Assembly: GCF_001519065.1 (NCBI RefSeq)
Contig: NZ_KQ954255.1
Span: 130,782-194,781 of the forward strand
DNA length: 64,000 nt
Reading direction: 5' to 3'
DNA from: Novosphingobium sp. FSW06-99
Lineage (GTDB): Bacteria; Pseudomonadota; Alphaproteobacteria; Sphingomonadales; Sphingomonadaceae
In this document: one piece after another, positions 48,030 to 57,825 of the stretch
Layout: each line of letters begins with the position of its first letter
How positions within the stretch are numbered: position 1 is the first letter of the stretch
Translations under genes and position numbers: made by a program
Notes under the pieces: model-generated
The model's database searches: none
The model's input: only the letters and a program-made list of their open reading frames with translations
Told to the model about the DNA's origin: nothing

Positions 48030-51000
48030 GTGCGTTTTCCCCATTTCTTCATCGAACGCCCGATCTTTGCGGCCGTCGTTTCGATCCTTATCGTCATCGT
48101 CGGGGCGATCTCGTTTCCAAGCCTGCCGGTGGGGCAGTATCCTGAGATCGCACCACCCACCGTAACCGTCAGCGCAAGCTATCCCGGAGCCACCGCCGAA
48201 ACGATGGCGGCGACGGTTGCAACGCCACTTGAAGAACAGATCAACGGCGTCGAGAACATGCTCTACATGTCCTCGTCCTCGGTTGGTGACGGAACGCTGA
48301 CGATCACCGTCACGTTCAAGCTGGGCACCGACATAAACGCCGCGCAAGTTCTGGTGCAGAACCGCGTGTCCGAGGCGGAGCCGCGCCTGCCCGATCAGAC
48401 CAGGGCGATCGGTGTGACTGTGCGCAAGGCGTCACCCAACATCCTGATGGCGCTGTCATTCTATTCGCCCGATCACTCGCTGGATCAGCAATATATCTCC
48501 AACTACGTGACGCTCCAGGTGACCGACCGTATCAAGCGTATTGCCGGGGTCGGCGATACGCGGGTGATCGGCGGGCGCGACTATGCGATGCGGATATGGA
48601 TCGATCCCGATCTGGCCGCCTCGCGCAATTTGACCGACCAGGAGGTTATCCAGGCGATCCAGGGCCAGAACGCGCAAGTGGCCGCCGGAACGATCGGATC
48701 GCCGCCGTTCGGCACCAAGCCCAATGCCTTTCAGCTTGGCATCCAGACGCTCGGGCGGCTGACGTCGCCCGAACAGTTTGGCGACATCATTCTCAAGCGG
48801 CGCGATGACGGGGGGCTGACGCGCCTGCACGACATCGCGCGGATCGAGCTTGGCGGGCAGGACTACACCACCAATGCCTATGTGGCGGGCAAGGATTCGA
48901 CCGTGCTGGCGGTCAACCAGTTGCCGGGTTCGAACGCGCTGGCCACCGCAGACGCCATTCACCGCGAAATGGCCGAGCTGGCGAAGAGCTTTCCGCCGGG
49001 AATGGCCTACGAAATCCCCTATCACCCGACCGACTATATCTCGGAATCGATCCACGAGGTGCGCCAGACGCTGTTCGAGGCGCTGGTGCTGGTGGCATTG
49101 GTCGTGCTCATCTTTCTGCAAAGCTGGCGTGCCGCAATCATCCCGCTCATCGCGATCCCCATCTCGTTGACCGGTTCGTTCGCCTTCATGGCGGCCTTCG
49201 GTTTCTCGTTGAACAATCTGTCGCTGTTCGGGCTGGTGCTGGCGATCGGCGTGGTGGTCGACGATGCGATCGTGGTGATCGAAAATATCGAACGGCTGAT
49301 GGAAGAGGAAGGACTGTCCCCGCGCGAGGCGGCGCATAAATCGATGGACGAAGTGTCCGGCGCGCTGATCGCGATCGCGCTCGTGCTGTGCGGGGTGTTC
49401 ATCCCGACCGCGTTCATTCCCGGCATATCGGGGCAGTTCTACAAGCAGTTCGCGCTGACCATCGTTGCCGCGACTGCGCTGTCGGCGTTTGTGTCGCTGA
49501 CCCTTTCACCCGCGCTCGCAGCCTTGCTGCTGAAACCGCGCCAGCGTGACCAGGCGCCGAAACCGGGCGTGCGCGGATGGCCGGGGCGGTTTGCCAACGG
49601 GTTCAACAACGGCTTTGACCGTCTGTCCGATCGCTATGGCAAGCTGACCGTCAGGCTGGTGCGCGCGCTCGGGCTGATCGCGATCGCCTATGCCGGGCTG
49701 ATCCTGATTGCGGGCTGGCGCTTCACGGAAACGCCGACCGGGTTCATTCCGCCGCAGGATCAGGGCTATCTGATTTCGGCAGTGCAGATGCCGCCCGGCA
49801 CGTCGCTGGAACGCACGTCGGATTTCATGAAAAAGGCGATTGCGCTGGCCGGTGGGTTGAAGGGGACCGATACCAGCGTCGCCTTTGCCGGTTTTGATGG
49901 CGCCACGTTTACCACCGCGCCCAACACCGGCGTGATTTTCGTGGCGATGAAGCCGCGCAAGGATCGCGACGACATCACCGCGGACGAGTTCGCCAACCAG
50001 TTGCGCAAAGTCTATGGCACGCTGACCGAGGGCCGCATCCTGGTCATTCCTCCCCCGCCGGTGCAGGGGATCGGCACGGGCGGCGGGTTCAAGATGGAGA
50101 TCGAGGATCGCAGCGGTCTGGGCTTTGTCGCGCTGGAAAAGGCGGCCAATGCGATGGCCCACGCCGCGAACGGGTCGCCCGGCATCCAGTCGACATTCAC
50201 GACGTTCAGCAACCAGACCCCGCGTCTGACGGCGGATATCGACCGTGAACGGGCCGAACAGGCCGGCGTGGCCGTGCCGAACGTGTTCTCGACACTGGGC
50301 ACGTATCTGGGGTCGGCCTATATCAACGACTTCAATTATCTGGGCCGTACCTGGCGTGTCACAGCGCAAGCCGACGCCCGGTTCCGCCAATCGACCGCCG
50401 ACATCGAACGGTTGCGCACCCGGTCCGCCAGCGGCGCGATGGTGCCGCTGGGCGCGGTGCTGACTGTCAGGAACGACGCCGGGCCGTACCGCGTGGTGCG
50501 CTACAACCTCTATCCCTCGGCTGAGTTGCAGGGCGACAGCGCGCGCGGTTTTTCGACCGGCCAGTCGCTGGCCACGATGGCCGGTCTGGCGCAGAAGATC
50601 CTGCCCAAGGGCATGACGTACGAATGGACCGATCTGGCCTTTCAGCAGCAGCAGGCGGGCAACACCGGCATCTACATTTTCGCGTTGGCGGTGCTGTTTG
50701 TGTTCCTGTTGCTGGCCGCGCAGTATGAATCGATCGTGCTGCCGCTGGCGGTGATCCTGATCGTGCCGATGTGTCTGCTGGCGGCGATCCTGGGCACCAA
50801 CCTGATGGGCATGGACAACAACGTGCTGACCCAGATCGGGCTGGTCGTGCTGGTCGGGCTGGCCGCCAAGAATGCCATCCTGATCGTCGAATTTGCGCGG
50901 CAGGGTGAAGAGCACGGGCTGAGCCATCGCGATGCTGCGGCGCGCGCCGCGCATCAACGCCTGCGGCCGATCCTGATGACCTCGATCGCGTTCATTCTGG

Positions 51001-51224
51001 GTGTGCTGCCGCTCGTCCTGTCAAAAGGCCCCGGCTACGAAATGCGGCAGGCGCTGGGGGTTGCGGTCTTTTTCGGGATGATCGGGGTGACGTTCTTCGG
51101 GTTGCTGTTCACCCCGAGCTTCTACGTCATCTCCAAGATGTTTGGCGAACGGGCGGCCACATGGGCCGCCGGATTGCGCCACAAACCAGAGCCCGACCCG
51201 CCCGGCGAGGAGACCGCAGGATGA
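48030..51224 (+). CDS. RND family multidrug efflux permease (HAE1, MexF-type)
   Basis: The 1064-residue proton-driven pump starts FFIERPIFAAVVSILIVIVG, as HAE1 pumps do. It has about twelve membrane segments, two large periplasmic loops, and VVDDAIVVIENIERLMEE with the proton-relay Asp residues in helix 4. The C-terminal AAKNAILIVEFARQ completes the signature. GTG 48030 lies 11 bp after the adaptor. Substrates are likely hydrophobic drugs or metabolites and cannot be named. Confidence 0.95.
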   Translation: MRFPHFFIERPIFAAVVSILIVIVGAISFPSLPVGQYPEIAPPTVTVSASYPGATAETMAATVATPLEEQINGVENMLYMSSSSVGDGTLTITVTFKLGTDINAAQVLVQNRVSEAEPRLPDQTRAIGVTVRKASPNILMALSFYSPDHSLDQQYISNYVTLQVTDRIKRIAGVGDTRVIGGRDYAMRIWIDPDLAASRNLTDQEVIQAIQGQNAQVAAGTIGSPPFGTKPNAFQLGIQTLGRLTSPEQFGDIILKRRDDGGLTRLHDIARIELGGQDYTTNAYVAGKDSTVLAVNQLPGSNALATADAIHREMAELAKSFPPGMAYEIPYHPTDYISESIHEVRQTLFEALVLVALVVLIFLQSWRAAIIPLIAIPISLTGSFAFMAAFGFSLNNLSLFGLVLAIGVVVDDAIVVIENIERLMEEEGLSPREAAHKSMDEVSGALIAIALVLCGVFIPTAFIPGISGQFYKQFALTIVAATALSAFVSLTLSPALAALLLKPRQRDQAPKPGVRGWPGRFANGFNNGFDRLSDRYGKLTVRLVRALGLIAIAYAGLILIAGWRFTETPTGFIPPQDQGYLISAVQMPPGTSLERTSDFMKKAIALAGGLKGTDTSVAFAGFDGATFTTAPNTGVIFVAMKPRKDRDDITADEFANQLRKVYGTLTEGRILVIPPPPVQGIGTGGGFKMEIEDRSGLGFVALEKAANAMAHAANGSPGIQSTFTTFSNQTPRLTADIDRERAEQAGVAVPNVFSTLGTYLGSAYINDFNYLGRTWRVTAQADARFRQSTADIERLRTRSASGAMVPLGAVLTVRNDAGPYRVVRYNLYPSAELQGDSARGFSTGQSLATMAGLAQKILPKGMTYEWTDLAFQQQQAGNTGIYIFALAVLFVFLLLAAQYESIVLPLAVILIVPMCLLAAILGTNLMGMDNNVLTQIGLVVLVGLAAKNAILIVEFARQGEEHGLSHRDAAARAAHQRLRPILMTSIAFILGVLPLVLSKGPGYEMRQALGVAVFFGMIGVTFFGLLFTPSFYVISKMFGERAATWAAGLRHKPEPDPPGEETAG

Positions 51225-52705
51225 CCCGGCTGGCAAACGGCATGGGCGCGGCCCTGCTGGCAACATGCGGCCTGGCGGGATGCGTCACCGGCCCGAACTA
51301 TCACGCGCCGCGCATGGTCGCCGAGGCGCAGGCGCCGTTTCGCGAGGCGGCGACCCCTGCCACGCTGTCGGGCCAGCCATTGCCGGCGAACTGGTGGGTG
51401 ATGTTCGACGATGCCGCGCTCAATGCGCTGGTGCGCGATGCGCTGGCCTATAACACCGACATCAGGCAGGCCGCCGCCAACTTGCGCAAGGCGCGCGGCG
51501 CGCTGTCAGAGGCGCGGGCAGGGCGGTTGCCGACGACCACGCTGTCGGCCGGATACGATCGCGAACGCGTCGGCGCCTACAGCGTCGGCGAAGTCGGCAG
51601 CGGCGTAAGCGCCAGCGGGGCCGTGCCCAGTCACGAAGATTTCAACTATTATCAGGCCGGTTTTGACGCGAGTTACGAGGTCGATCTGTTCGGCCGCGTA
51701 TCGCGCTCGATCGAGGCGGCGCGCGGCGATGCCCAGGCCTCGCAGGCGGCGCTCGACGCGGTGCGGATTTCGATCATCGCCCAGGTCACACAAAGCTATG
51801 CCGACGCCTGCGGCAACGCCGCCCAGGCCGAAGTGGCACGCGAAACCGCCAGCCTGGAAAGCGACACCTTGCGCCTGACACAACGGCTGCTCGACGCCGG
51901 TCGCGGAACCCGGCGCGACGTCGATCAGGCGCAAGTGCTGGTCGAACAGGCCAATGCCCAGGTTCCCGATCTCGAAGCGGAACGCCGCGCGCAGCTCTAT
52001 GCGCTGACGGCGCTGACCGGGCGTCCCCCGGCGCAAGTTGATGCGGCCGCGGCGCAATGCCATGCGGTGCCGCGCGTGATGACGCCCATCCCGGTCGGCG
52101 ACGGTGCCGCGCTGCTCGCGCGCAGGCCCGATGTGCGCCAGGCCGAACGCACGCTGGCGGCCGACACCGCGCGGATCGGGATCGCGACCGCGGCGCTCTA
52201 CCCATCGGTTACGCTGGCGGGTTCGGCCAGCCTTGGCGCGCCGCAGATCAGCAACCTGGGCAAGCCCGGGGCGTTCAACTATGCGCTCGGGCCGCTGATT
52301 TCGTGGACATTTCCCAACTTTGCGGCGACGCGCGCGCGCATCCGGCAATCGAAGAGCCAGGCAGAGGCCTCGCTGGCGGCATTCCAGGGCACGATCCTGA
52401 CCGCGCTGAAGGAAACCGAACAGGCGCTGGCGCGGTCCGCAGCGGCGCAACGCCAGAACCTGTCGCTCAAACGCGCGGCCGATGCGGCCGACGATGCCGC
52501 CCGGCTTTCACGGCTGCGCTTCGATCAGGGGCGGGACAATTTCCTCAACCTGCTGGTCGCCGAACAGAACCGTGCCGCCGCGCGACAGGCGCTGGCGCAA
52601 TCGGATACCAAAGTCGCCGATGCCCAGATTTCGCTGTTCAAGGCGCTGGGCGGCGGCTGGGAAACCGCGCCGCCGATTGCGGCGGGCCCGCCATCGGCAC
52701 CCTGA
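51221..52705 (+). CDS. RND efflux outer-membrane lipoprotein channel (OprM/NodT family)
   Basis: The 494-residue TolC-like trimeric channel has a lipobox (CGLAGC, Cys21). It continues VTGPNYHAPRM, the start of NodT/OprM proteins, and carries duplicated outer-membrane-efflux repeats including LLARRPDVRQAERTLAA. ATG 51221 overlaps the permease stop (ATGA). It completes a tripartite efflux operon. Its stop converges on the minus-strand redox operon with only 44 bp between stops and no strong hairpin. Confidence 0.95.
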   Translation: MTRLANGMGAALLATCGLAGCVTGPNYHAPRMVAEAQAPFREAATPATLSGQPLPANWWVMFDDAALNALVRDALAYNTDIRQAAANLRKARGALSEARAGRLPTTTLSAGYDRERVGAYSVGEVGSGVSASGAVPSHEDFNYYQAGFDASYEVDLFGRVSRSIEAARGDAQASQAALDAVRISIIAQVTQSYADACGNAAQAEVARETASLESDTLRLTQRLLDAGRGTRRDVDQAQVLVEQANAQVPDLEAERRAQLYALTALTGRPPAQVDAAAAQCHAVPRVMTPIPVGDGAALLARRPDVRQAERTLAADTARIGIATAALYPSVTLAGSASLGAPQISNLGKPGAFNYALGPLISWTFPNFAATRARIRQSKSQAEASLAAFQGTILTALKETEQALARSAAAQRQNLSLKRAADAADDAARLSRLRFDQGRDNFLNLLVAEQNRAAARQALAQSDTKVADAQISLFKALGGGWETAPPIAAGPPSAP

Positions 52706-52749
52706 CCTCGCAATCTTGCGATCCGGTTCCACGCCTCCAATCGACACCG

Positions 52750-53856
52750 TTACCCGGCCGGCGGGTTCGGCCTCATCGCCAGCGCGGCCATGCCGGTGGC
52801 CTGATCGGTCATGAACAGATAGGCATCGGTGCCAGGCTGACGATCCTTGTTGATCGATTTGGCCGGAACCGCTCCGCTCGTCTTGTCCTGATGCATGACA
52901 ATCCAGTTGCGCGCGGATTTCAGCGGCGCTGCGGTCACCGCCATGCCCTCCTCACGCAACACCAGCGCGATCAGCGCCGTGGCATAGCCGTCGCTTTGCG
53001 CGGGCAGGGCGGACTTGTCGACGCGTTGCCAGTTTGACAGGCTGGCCAGCGTCCATCCGCCATCCGGCTGTTGGCAGGCGACCAGGTCTGCAATGATCTT
53101 CTGGCGCTGTGCCTCGTCCAGTACGCCGTGCAACTGGCTGTCGGCCCAGACCAGCAGGGTGCGGGTGTAAAGCGAACCGGTCAAACCTGTTTTCAGGTAA
53201 TTCCGCAGCGCGTCGATGTGCGGCGCAACCGCGGGATCGGTGGAATAGCCGCCCGGTGCGCGCGCCACGGCCAACGCCGCCAGGGTTGCCCCCCAATACG
53301 TCGCGGTAGGCGATTCAAACGGTTCAAGGTGAAAATCCAGCCAGGTAAAGCCGCCCTTCTGGTCGCCCGCCTGCATTTGCAGGGCCCACATATTGGCGAA
53401 GGCCTGGCGCGTGTCGGGCCCCAGATGGCCGCGCTCGTTGTCGCGCGTTGCCAGGATGAGCGCGTTGAGCACCGATTCCACGCCGCGCGATTCCGCCGAT
53501 TTGGGCACGCCGCGGGTCTGGTCGGGATAAAACGGTTCAACCTCGCTCCACAGGTACACCCGCTTCCCGACATCATCGAACATCGCCATTTCATCAACGC
53601 TCTGATGGGTCAGGCCAAGTTGGCCCCGCAAGGCCGGCATGGCCAGCGTATGCGGCAGCGATGTGTGGCACGATACGCAGCGCGTGCCATGATCGCGTTC
53701 GTCCTTCGACCATTGCCGCCACCAGGCCATGCGGGTGTCGAGATAGTGCGCCGCCGCCGCCGCATCCCAACCGGGCGCGCGGCTGGGCACCGCCTGACTT
53801 TGCGAGACAAGGCCGACGGTCAGGGCCAGGGTCGAAATCAGCAGAGGCAAGCGCAT
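52750..53856 (-). CDS. Exported alpha/alpha-toroid protein with cytochrome c heme motif
   Basis: This 368-residue protein has a signal peptide (LLISTLALTVGLVSQSQAV). A CxxCH heme-attachment motif at Cys60-His64 (CVSCHTSLP) is followed by repeated helical units of the squalene-cyclase/prenyltransferase toroid type (QQPDGGWTLASLSNW, later GYATALIALVLREEG). The DxDD cyclase motif is not seen, so it is unlikely to be a terpene cyclase. It probably acts in periplasmic electron transfer or substrate binding with the upstream PQQ dehydrogenase. It lies 74 bp after the propeller gene of the same strand. Confidence 0.72.
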   Translation of the reverse strand: MRLPLLISTLALTVGLVSQSQAVPSRAPGWDAAAAAHYLDTRMAWWRQWSKDERDHGTRCVSCHTSLPHTLAMPALRGQLGLTHQSVDEMAMFDDVGKRVYLWSEVEPFYPDQTRGVPKSAESRGVESVLNALILATRDNERGHLGPDTRQAFANMWALQMQAGDQKGGFTWLDFHLEPFESPTATYWGATLAALAVARAPGGYSTDPAVAPHIDALRNYLKTGLTGSLYTRTLLVWADSQLHGVLDEAQRQKIIADLVACQQPDGGWTLASLSNWQRVDKSALPAQSDGYATALIALVLREEGMAVTAAPLKSARNWIVMHQDKTSGAVPAKSINKDRQPGTDAYLFMTDQATGMAALAMRPNPPAG

Positions 53857-53930
53857 CGTGTCATTCCCTCAATGTTGGCGTAAACGTCGGCACAGCCTTG
53901 CGCGGTGCGATCGTGTGGCAATCCACCGGT

Positions 53931-54842
53931 TCACAGCGGCCACCATGTCAACGTGTGCTGGTCGTGGGCCGTGGTCCACAGCCCGTGGCGGGTATAGCGC
54001 AAGGCGCCGCTGCCCGATTTTGGTCCGACGCGCGCGGTGATCGTCAGGGTGTCCGGATCGATCGCGACATAGACCTGGTCGTCCGTCGTTCTCAGCCAGA
54101 CTTTGCCGCCGCCTGCGTCGATGTCACCCCATTTCAGGCTGTCGCCCACTTTGACCCGGCCAGTCACTTCACCGCTGTCGGCGTCGATCCGGGCGAGGGT
54201 GCCATCGCCCTGTTCCTGAACCCACACAGCCCCTGCGCCCGCCACCAGAAAACCGGGTGCACGGCCCAGTAGCGTGGTCTTTGTCACGGTGTTGGTGGCG
54301 GGATCGATCCGCTGAACCGATTGGTGCGGCCCGCTGACGGCCCACAGCGAACCCAGCCCGAAGGCCAGATATGACGTTGCAGGATCGACCGTAATCGATG
54401 CGATCACGCGGTTGGAGGCGGGATCGACACGCGCAATCAGGCCTTTGGCATCACTGGCCACCCAGATCGAACCTGCACCCGCCACGACATTCAATTCGCC
54501 CCCGGGATCGGCAATCCCGGTTGCGATCGATGCGACCACTTTGGGGTTGCGCAGATCGATGCGGTTCAACGTGCCTTGCCTGCAATCGGCAACCCACAAT
54601 GCGCCGGCGGCGATGGCCATCGCGCCGCAGGGCTTGTCCATCGCGACCGCGGCGATTTTGCCGTGCCGCGACCAGCGCTCGACACGGCCCTTGTTGGTCA
54701 CCCATACGGTCTTGCCGTCAACCGCCAGAAAATCGGCAAAACCGGGCACGTTGATCACGTCCGCAGGCCGGGCGTGGGTCGCCGCCGGGATCATCGCCGC
54801 CCACGCGCAGAGTGCCACACCGATGGTGCGAAACGCCATCAT
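53931..54842 (-). CDS. Exported beta-propeller (Vgb/YVTN-like) protein
   Basis: The 303-residue protein has a signal peptide (GVALCAWAAMIPAATHA). Six or seven repeats follow of the type VVAGAGSIWVASDAKGLIARVDPAS, a beta-propeller resembling virginiamycin B lyase or YVTN proteins. No catalytic residues can be assigned. ATG 54842 overlaps the dehydrogenase stop (ATGA). A structural or sensor role in the periplasmic redox operon is likely. Confidence 0.7.
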   Translation of the reverse strand: MMAFRTIGVALCAWAAMIPAATHARPADVINVPGFADFLAVDGKTVWVTNKGRVERWSRHGKIAAVAMDKPCGAMAIAAGALWVADCRQGTLNRIDLRNPKVVASIATGIADPGGELNVVAGAGSIWVASDAKGLIARVDPASNRVIASITVDPATSYLAFGLGSLWAVSGPHQSVQRIDPATNTVTKTTLLGRAPGFLVAGAGAVWVQEQGDGTLARIDADSGEVTGRVKVGDSLKWGDIDAGGGKVWLRTTDDQVYVAIDPDTLTITARVGPKSGSGALRYTRHGLWTTAHDQHTLTWWPL

Positions 54843-56572
54843 GAGGCATGCCCGATCGTCCAGACATACGCGGCCAGCGCCTTGACATCGTCGGGCGACA
54901 GCGCGACGCCGCCCATCGCAGGCATCGCGCCGCTGGCCTTTTTGGGCTGGCTGACTCCGTTGACAATCGTCTGCGCCAGGCCGTCGACCGACCCGTCGCT
55001 CCACAGCCAGGTCGGGCCGGTAAGCGATGCACCGGCCATGCTGCCGCGTCCGTCGGACCCGTGGCAGCCCACGCATGTGCCGCCTTTGGCTTCCCCCATG
55101 TAAATGGCACGGCCCAACGCAACCTGTTGTGCGGTCACACCGGGCGGCAGGGCGCCGTGCGGCACGGCATCGGCCGATGCGGGGGCGATCTCTGCCTTGG
55201 CGGCGGCGACCAATGGGGCCGTGGCCGGGCCGTGATAAGTGATCCGCCAAATTCGCCCGCGCACATCATCGGCAATATAGAGCGCGCCGTCGGGGCCGAC
55301 CGCAAGACCGGCGGGACGATGCAACGCCCTGCCAGGTTCCTTGAATGCCCCGGCAAACCCGTCTGCAAAACGAATCCACGGGCCGTTTGCCCTGCCATCG
55401 CGCAAGGGCTGAAAGGCGACCAGATAGCCATCCTGCGGCGCCGGCGCCCGGTTCCATGAGCCATGGAAGGCGATGAACGCCCCTTGGGCGTAGGCCATCG
55501 GGAAGCTTGTGCCGGTATAGATCGTGGTATCGTTCGGTGCCCAATGCGCGGGGAACGCAGCGACCGGGGGCGTTGCATCGGCGCAGATCCCCTGGGCCTT
55601 GCCCCCATCGCCACCATATTCGGGCGCCAGCACATGCCGCCCCTGGATGCCATCGTAATAGCACGTGGGCCACCCGTAATCGGCGCCCTTCGAGGGTGAA
55701 AACAGGATCTCGGCGGGCCGTTCGACTCCCTGCTCGACCGAATAGAGTGCGGGCCAGTTCTGGCTCAACTGGTCGCGGCCGTGCTGAACGGCGAACACGC
55801 GACCGGTGTTGTCGAAACTGATGCCACCTGTATTGCGGATGCCCTTGGCCCAGCGCTCGGCGGGCGAAAAGACCTGGCCCGTGCGGTCTGCGCGGTAGGC
55901 CCAGATACCGCCGCGTGTCTGCGCTTCGATGCAGGGGACTGCCCCTTTGGCGCCGGGTTTGCGATTGGGGCTTTCGCAGGTGTTGGTGGCCGATCCCGAA
56001 TTGAGCAGCAGCGTGCCGTCTGCCTCGATCGCAAAGGGATGCATGGGGTGGTCGCCCGTCAGCGGCATTCCGGACAGGATGGTGGTGGGCGTTCCCACCG
56101 GGGCAAGCTGGCCCGGTGCAAGCGGATAGCGCATGATCCGGTCGGTCTCTTCGACGTAAAGTCCGCCATGCCATAGCGCGATCCCCGTGCCGCCATGCCC
56201 GCCTTTGGCCTCGCTTGGCCCAAATCGCTCGGTGCTGTCGGCGACACCGTCGCCATCGCGATCCTTCAGCGCGACGATGAACCCGCCGCCCGGGGCAGGC
56301 GGCGCATTGCGGAAATAGCGCCCCGACCAGGTGTTGACATAGACCGTGCCATCGGGCGCGACCGCCATATGCCGGGTATGGCCGAGATTGTCGGCAAACA
56401 CGGTTGCGCAAAATCCGGGCGGCAGCGTCAGGCCGCCATTGTCGGCGGGGCAGGCATCGCCACTTTGCGCGGCACTGGCCGGTTTCAGCACAAGACTGAC
56501 GGCAAGGACGAAAGGTATCGCAAAAATCGCGGCGCGCAGGGGTGTTGTCACGCAAAGCCTCTTGATCATCAT
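54839..56572 (-). CDS. PQQ-dependent sugar dehydrogenase-like protein with C-terminal cytochrome c
   Basis: The 577-residue exported protein has a signal peptide (IFAIPFVLAVSLVLKPASA). A sorbosone/glucose dehydrogenase-type beta-propeller spans about 45-470, with motifs HTRHMAVAPDGTVYVNTW, GGHGGTGIALW and RPAGLAVGPDGALYIADD. A C-terminal cytochrome c domain follows, with heme motif Cys500-His504 and likely axial Met in GAMPAMGG. This is a quinohemoprotein-like layout that oxidises an aldose-like alcohol or aldehyde and passes electrons to the respiratory chain. The substrate is unknown. It overlaps both neighbours by ATGA. Confidence 0.83.
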   Translation of the reverse strand: MMIKRLCVTTPLRAAIFAIPFVLAVSLVLKPASAAQSGDACPADNGGLTLPPGFCATVFADNLGHTRHMAVAPDGTVYVNTWSGRYFRNAPPAPGGGFIVALKDRDGDGVADSTERFGPSEAKGGHGGTGIALWHGGLYVEETDRIMRYPLAPGQLAPVGTPTTILSGMPLTGDHPMHPFAIEADGTLLLNSGSATNTCESPNRKPGAKGAVPCIEAQTRGGIWAYRADRTGQVFSPAERWAKGIRNTGGISFDNTGRVFAVQHGRDQLSQNWPALYSVEQGVERPAEILFSPSKGADYGWPTCYYDGIQGRHVLAPEYGGDGGKAQGICADATPPVAAFPAHWAPNDTTIYTGTSFPMAYAQGAFIAFHGSWNRAPAPQDGYLVAFQPLRDGRANGPWIRFADGFAGAFKEPGRALHRPAGLAVGPDGALYIADDVRGRIWRITYHGPATAPLVAAAKAEIAPASADAVPHGALPPGVTAQQVALGRAIYMGEAKGGTCVGCHGSDGRGSMAGASLTGPTWLWSDGSVDGLAQTIVNGVSQPKKASGAMPAMGGVALSPDDVKALAAYVWTIGHAS

Positions 56573-57513
56573 GGTCTGAGCGCGACCGGCGTCAGACGGA
56601 ACGGCAGGTCTGCCGTGGAATCGGCAGGACGGAAAATGGCCGACAGTTGCCCTTGCACATACCATCCCGACCCCAGCGCAGTCCCGACGCCGGTGGGTTG
56701 ATTGATGCCCGTCGCCAATGTGGTGATTTCGGCCCGATCACCGACAACTGTAAAACGCGAGATCGTGCCTTTGCCTTCGGCCAGCAGGAAATCCGCACCG
56801 CCCAGCGGGCGCATGCCATCGGGGCTGGCCAGCGGACGCGAGAGTGCCAGCGGGGTGACTTTGCCCGCCTTGCCATCCGGTCCGATCGTGACGCGATAGA
56901 GCGCACCCGAACGGACATTGTTGACATAGAGCGCGCCATCGGCCCCCACCGCGATGCCATCCAGCCCGCCGACTTTGCCCGGCGGGTTGAACGTGGTGTC
57001 TTCCAGCCAGACCTCCAGCGCGGTTGCCCCCGGTCGCCAGCGCAAAATGCGCGGCTGGCCGGTGTCTGTGACATAGAGCGATCCGTCACGACCCACCGCC
57101 ATATCGTTGCACACCGGCTTTTCGCCCGGCAGCCGCAGACTGACGCGACCATTGCCCGTGGCCAGATCAAAACCCTTGAGCCAATGGCCGGGGTCGGCGC
57201 CGGCCACGCTCAACGTGCTGCCCGGAAAGTCGTTGGTACATGTCCACACGATATGATGGCGCAAGTCGGCCAGCACGCCAAACAAGGCGCCGCTGCCATA
57301 GGCGCCAGGCGCGATCCAGCGCGTGACGGTGCGGGTCCGTAGATCGACTTTCAGCACCCCGCCAAACATCGAGCCGACATAGGCCATGCCATCGGGCGTG
57401 ATCGAAACGCTTTCCGGGTGAAGGTGATCGCCGGGCAGGCTGATGGCCTCTGGCGCGGGGGCCGCGCCTGACAGTGCGACCAGCGAGAGCATGGCAAGGC
57501 AAAAGCGGTTCAT
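56569..57513 (-). CDS. Exported SMP-30/gluconolactonase-like beta-propeller protein
   Basis: The 314-residue protein has a signal peptide (RFCLAMLSLVALSGAAPA) and an SMP-30-type propeller with PVCNDMAVGRDGSLYVTDTG and KVGGLDGIAVGADGALYVNN. SMP-30 proteins hydrolyse sugar lactones, the expected product of a PQQ aldose dehydrogenase encoded next door, which supports the pairing. The metal-binding residues could not be fully verified. It heads the minus-strand operon; ATG 57513 was chosen for the signal peptide. Confidence 0.75.
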   Translation of the reverse strand: MNRFCLAMLSLVALSGAAPAPEAISLPGDHLHPESVSITPDGMAYVGSMFGGVLKVDLRTRTVTRWIAPGAYGSGALFGVLADLRHHIVWTCTNDFPGSTLSVAGADPGHWLKGFDLATGNGRVSLRLPGEKPVCNDMAVGRDGSLYVTDTGQPRILRWRPGATALEVWLEDTTFNPPGKVGGLDGIAVGADGALYVNNVRSGALYRVTIGPDGKAGKVTPLALSRPLASPDGMRPLGGADFLLAEGKGTISRFTVVGDRAEITTLATGINQPTGVGTALGSGWYVQGQLSAIFRPADSTADLPFRLTPVALRP

Positions 57514-57825
57514 CAGCTGTGCACCCCAGCCATAACACGGTCGGCACAGAGTTGCCGACGACCCGGTGAGGGCCTGTTCCGCCAAAGTTTGTCCGAGATA
57601 TCTGGACAGTCGTCAAGAGTTGTCGCAGCCCTTTGTAAGCCCTCCGCGCATGCGATCGGCGATCCCGTCAGGACCGTGATTGCGGGTGGTTCCCGGCCGA
57701 CGAGGCCAAAAAGGGTTGATCGCAATCGGCCGTGGCACTCGACAAGGCCCGCCATCTGACGCAGTTTTTTGTGCATTGCGCGCATCATGCTGCCGCGATC
57801 GGCGCAAGCCAGAGGAGTGTCAGCG
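57514..57825. other. Divergent intergenic region without a gene
   Basis: This 312-bp region separates the start of the redox operon from the TPR-sulfotransferase gene and must hold both promoters. No convincing -35/-10 pair, hairpin or palindrome was identified. Confidence 0.5.

Noticed and set aside
51506..52450. Long minus-strand frame opposite the outer-membrane channel gene
   Set aside because: It is a shadow of the NodT/OprM coding strand with an Arg/Gly-rich product and no family resemblance.
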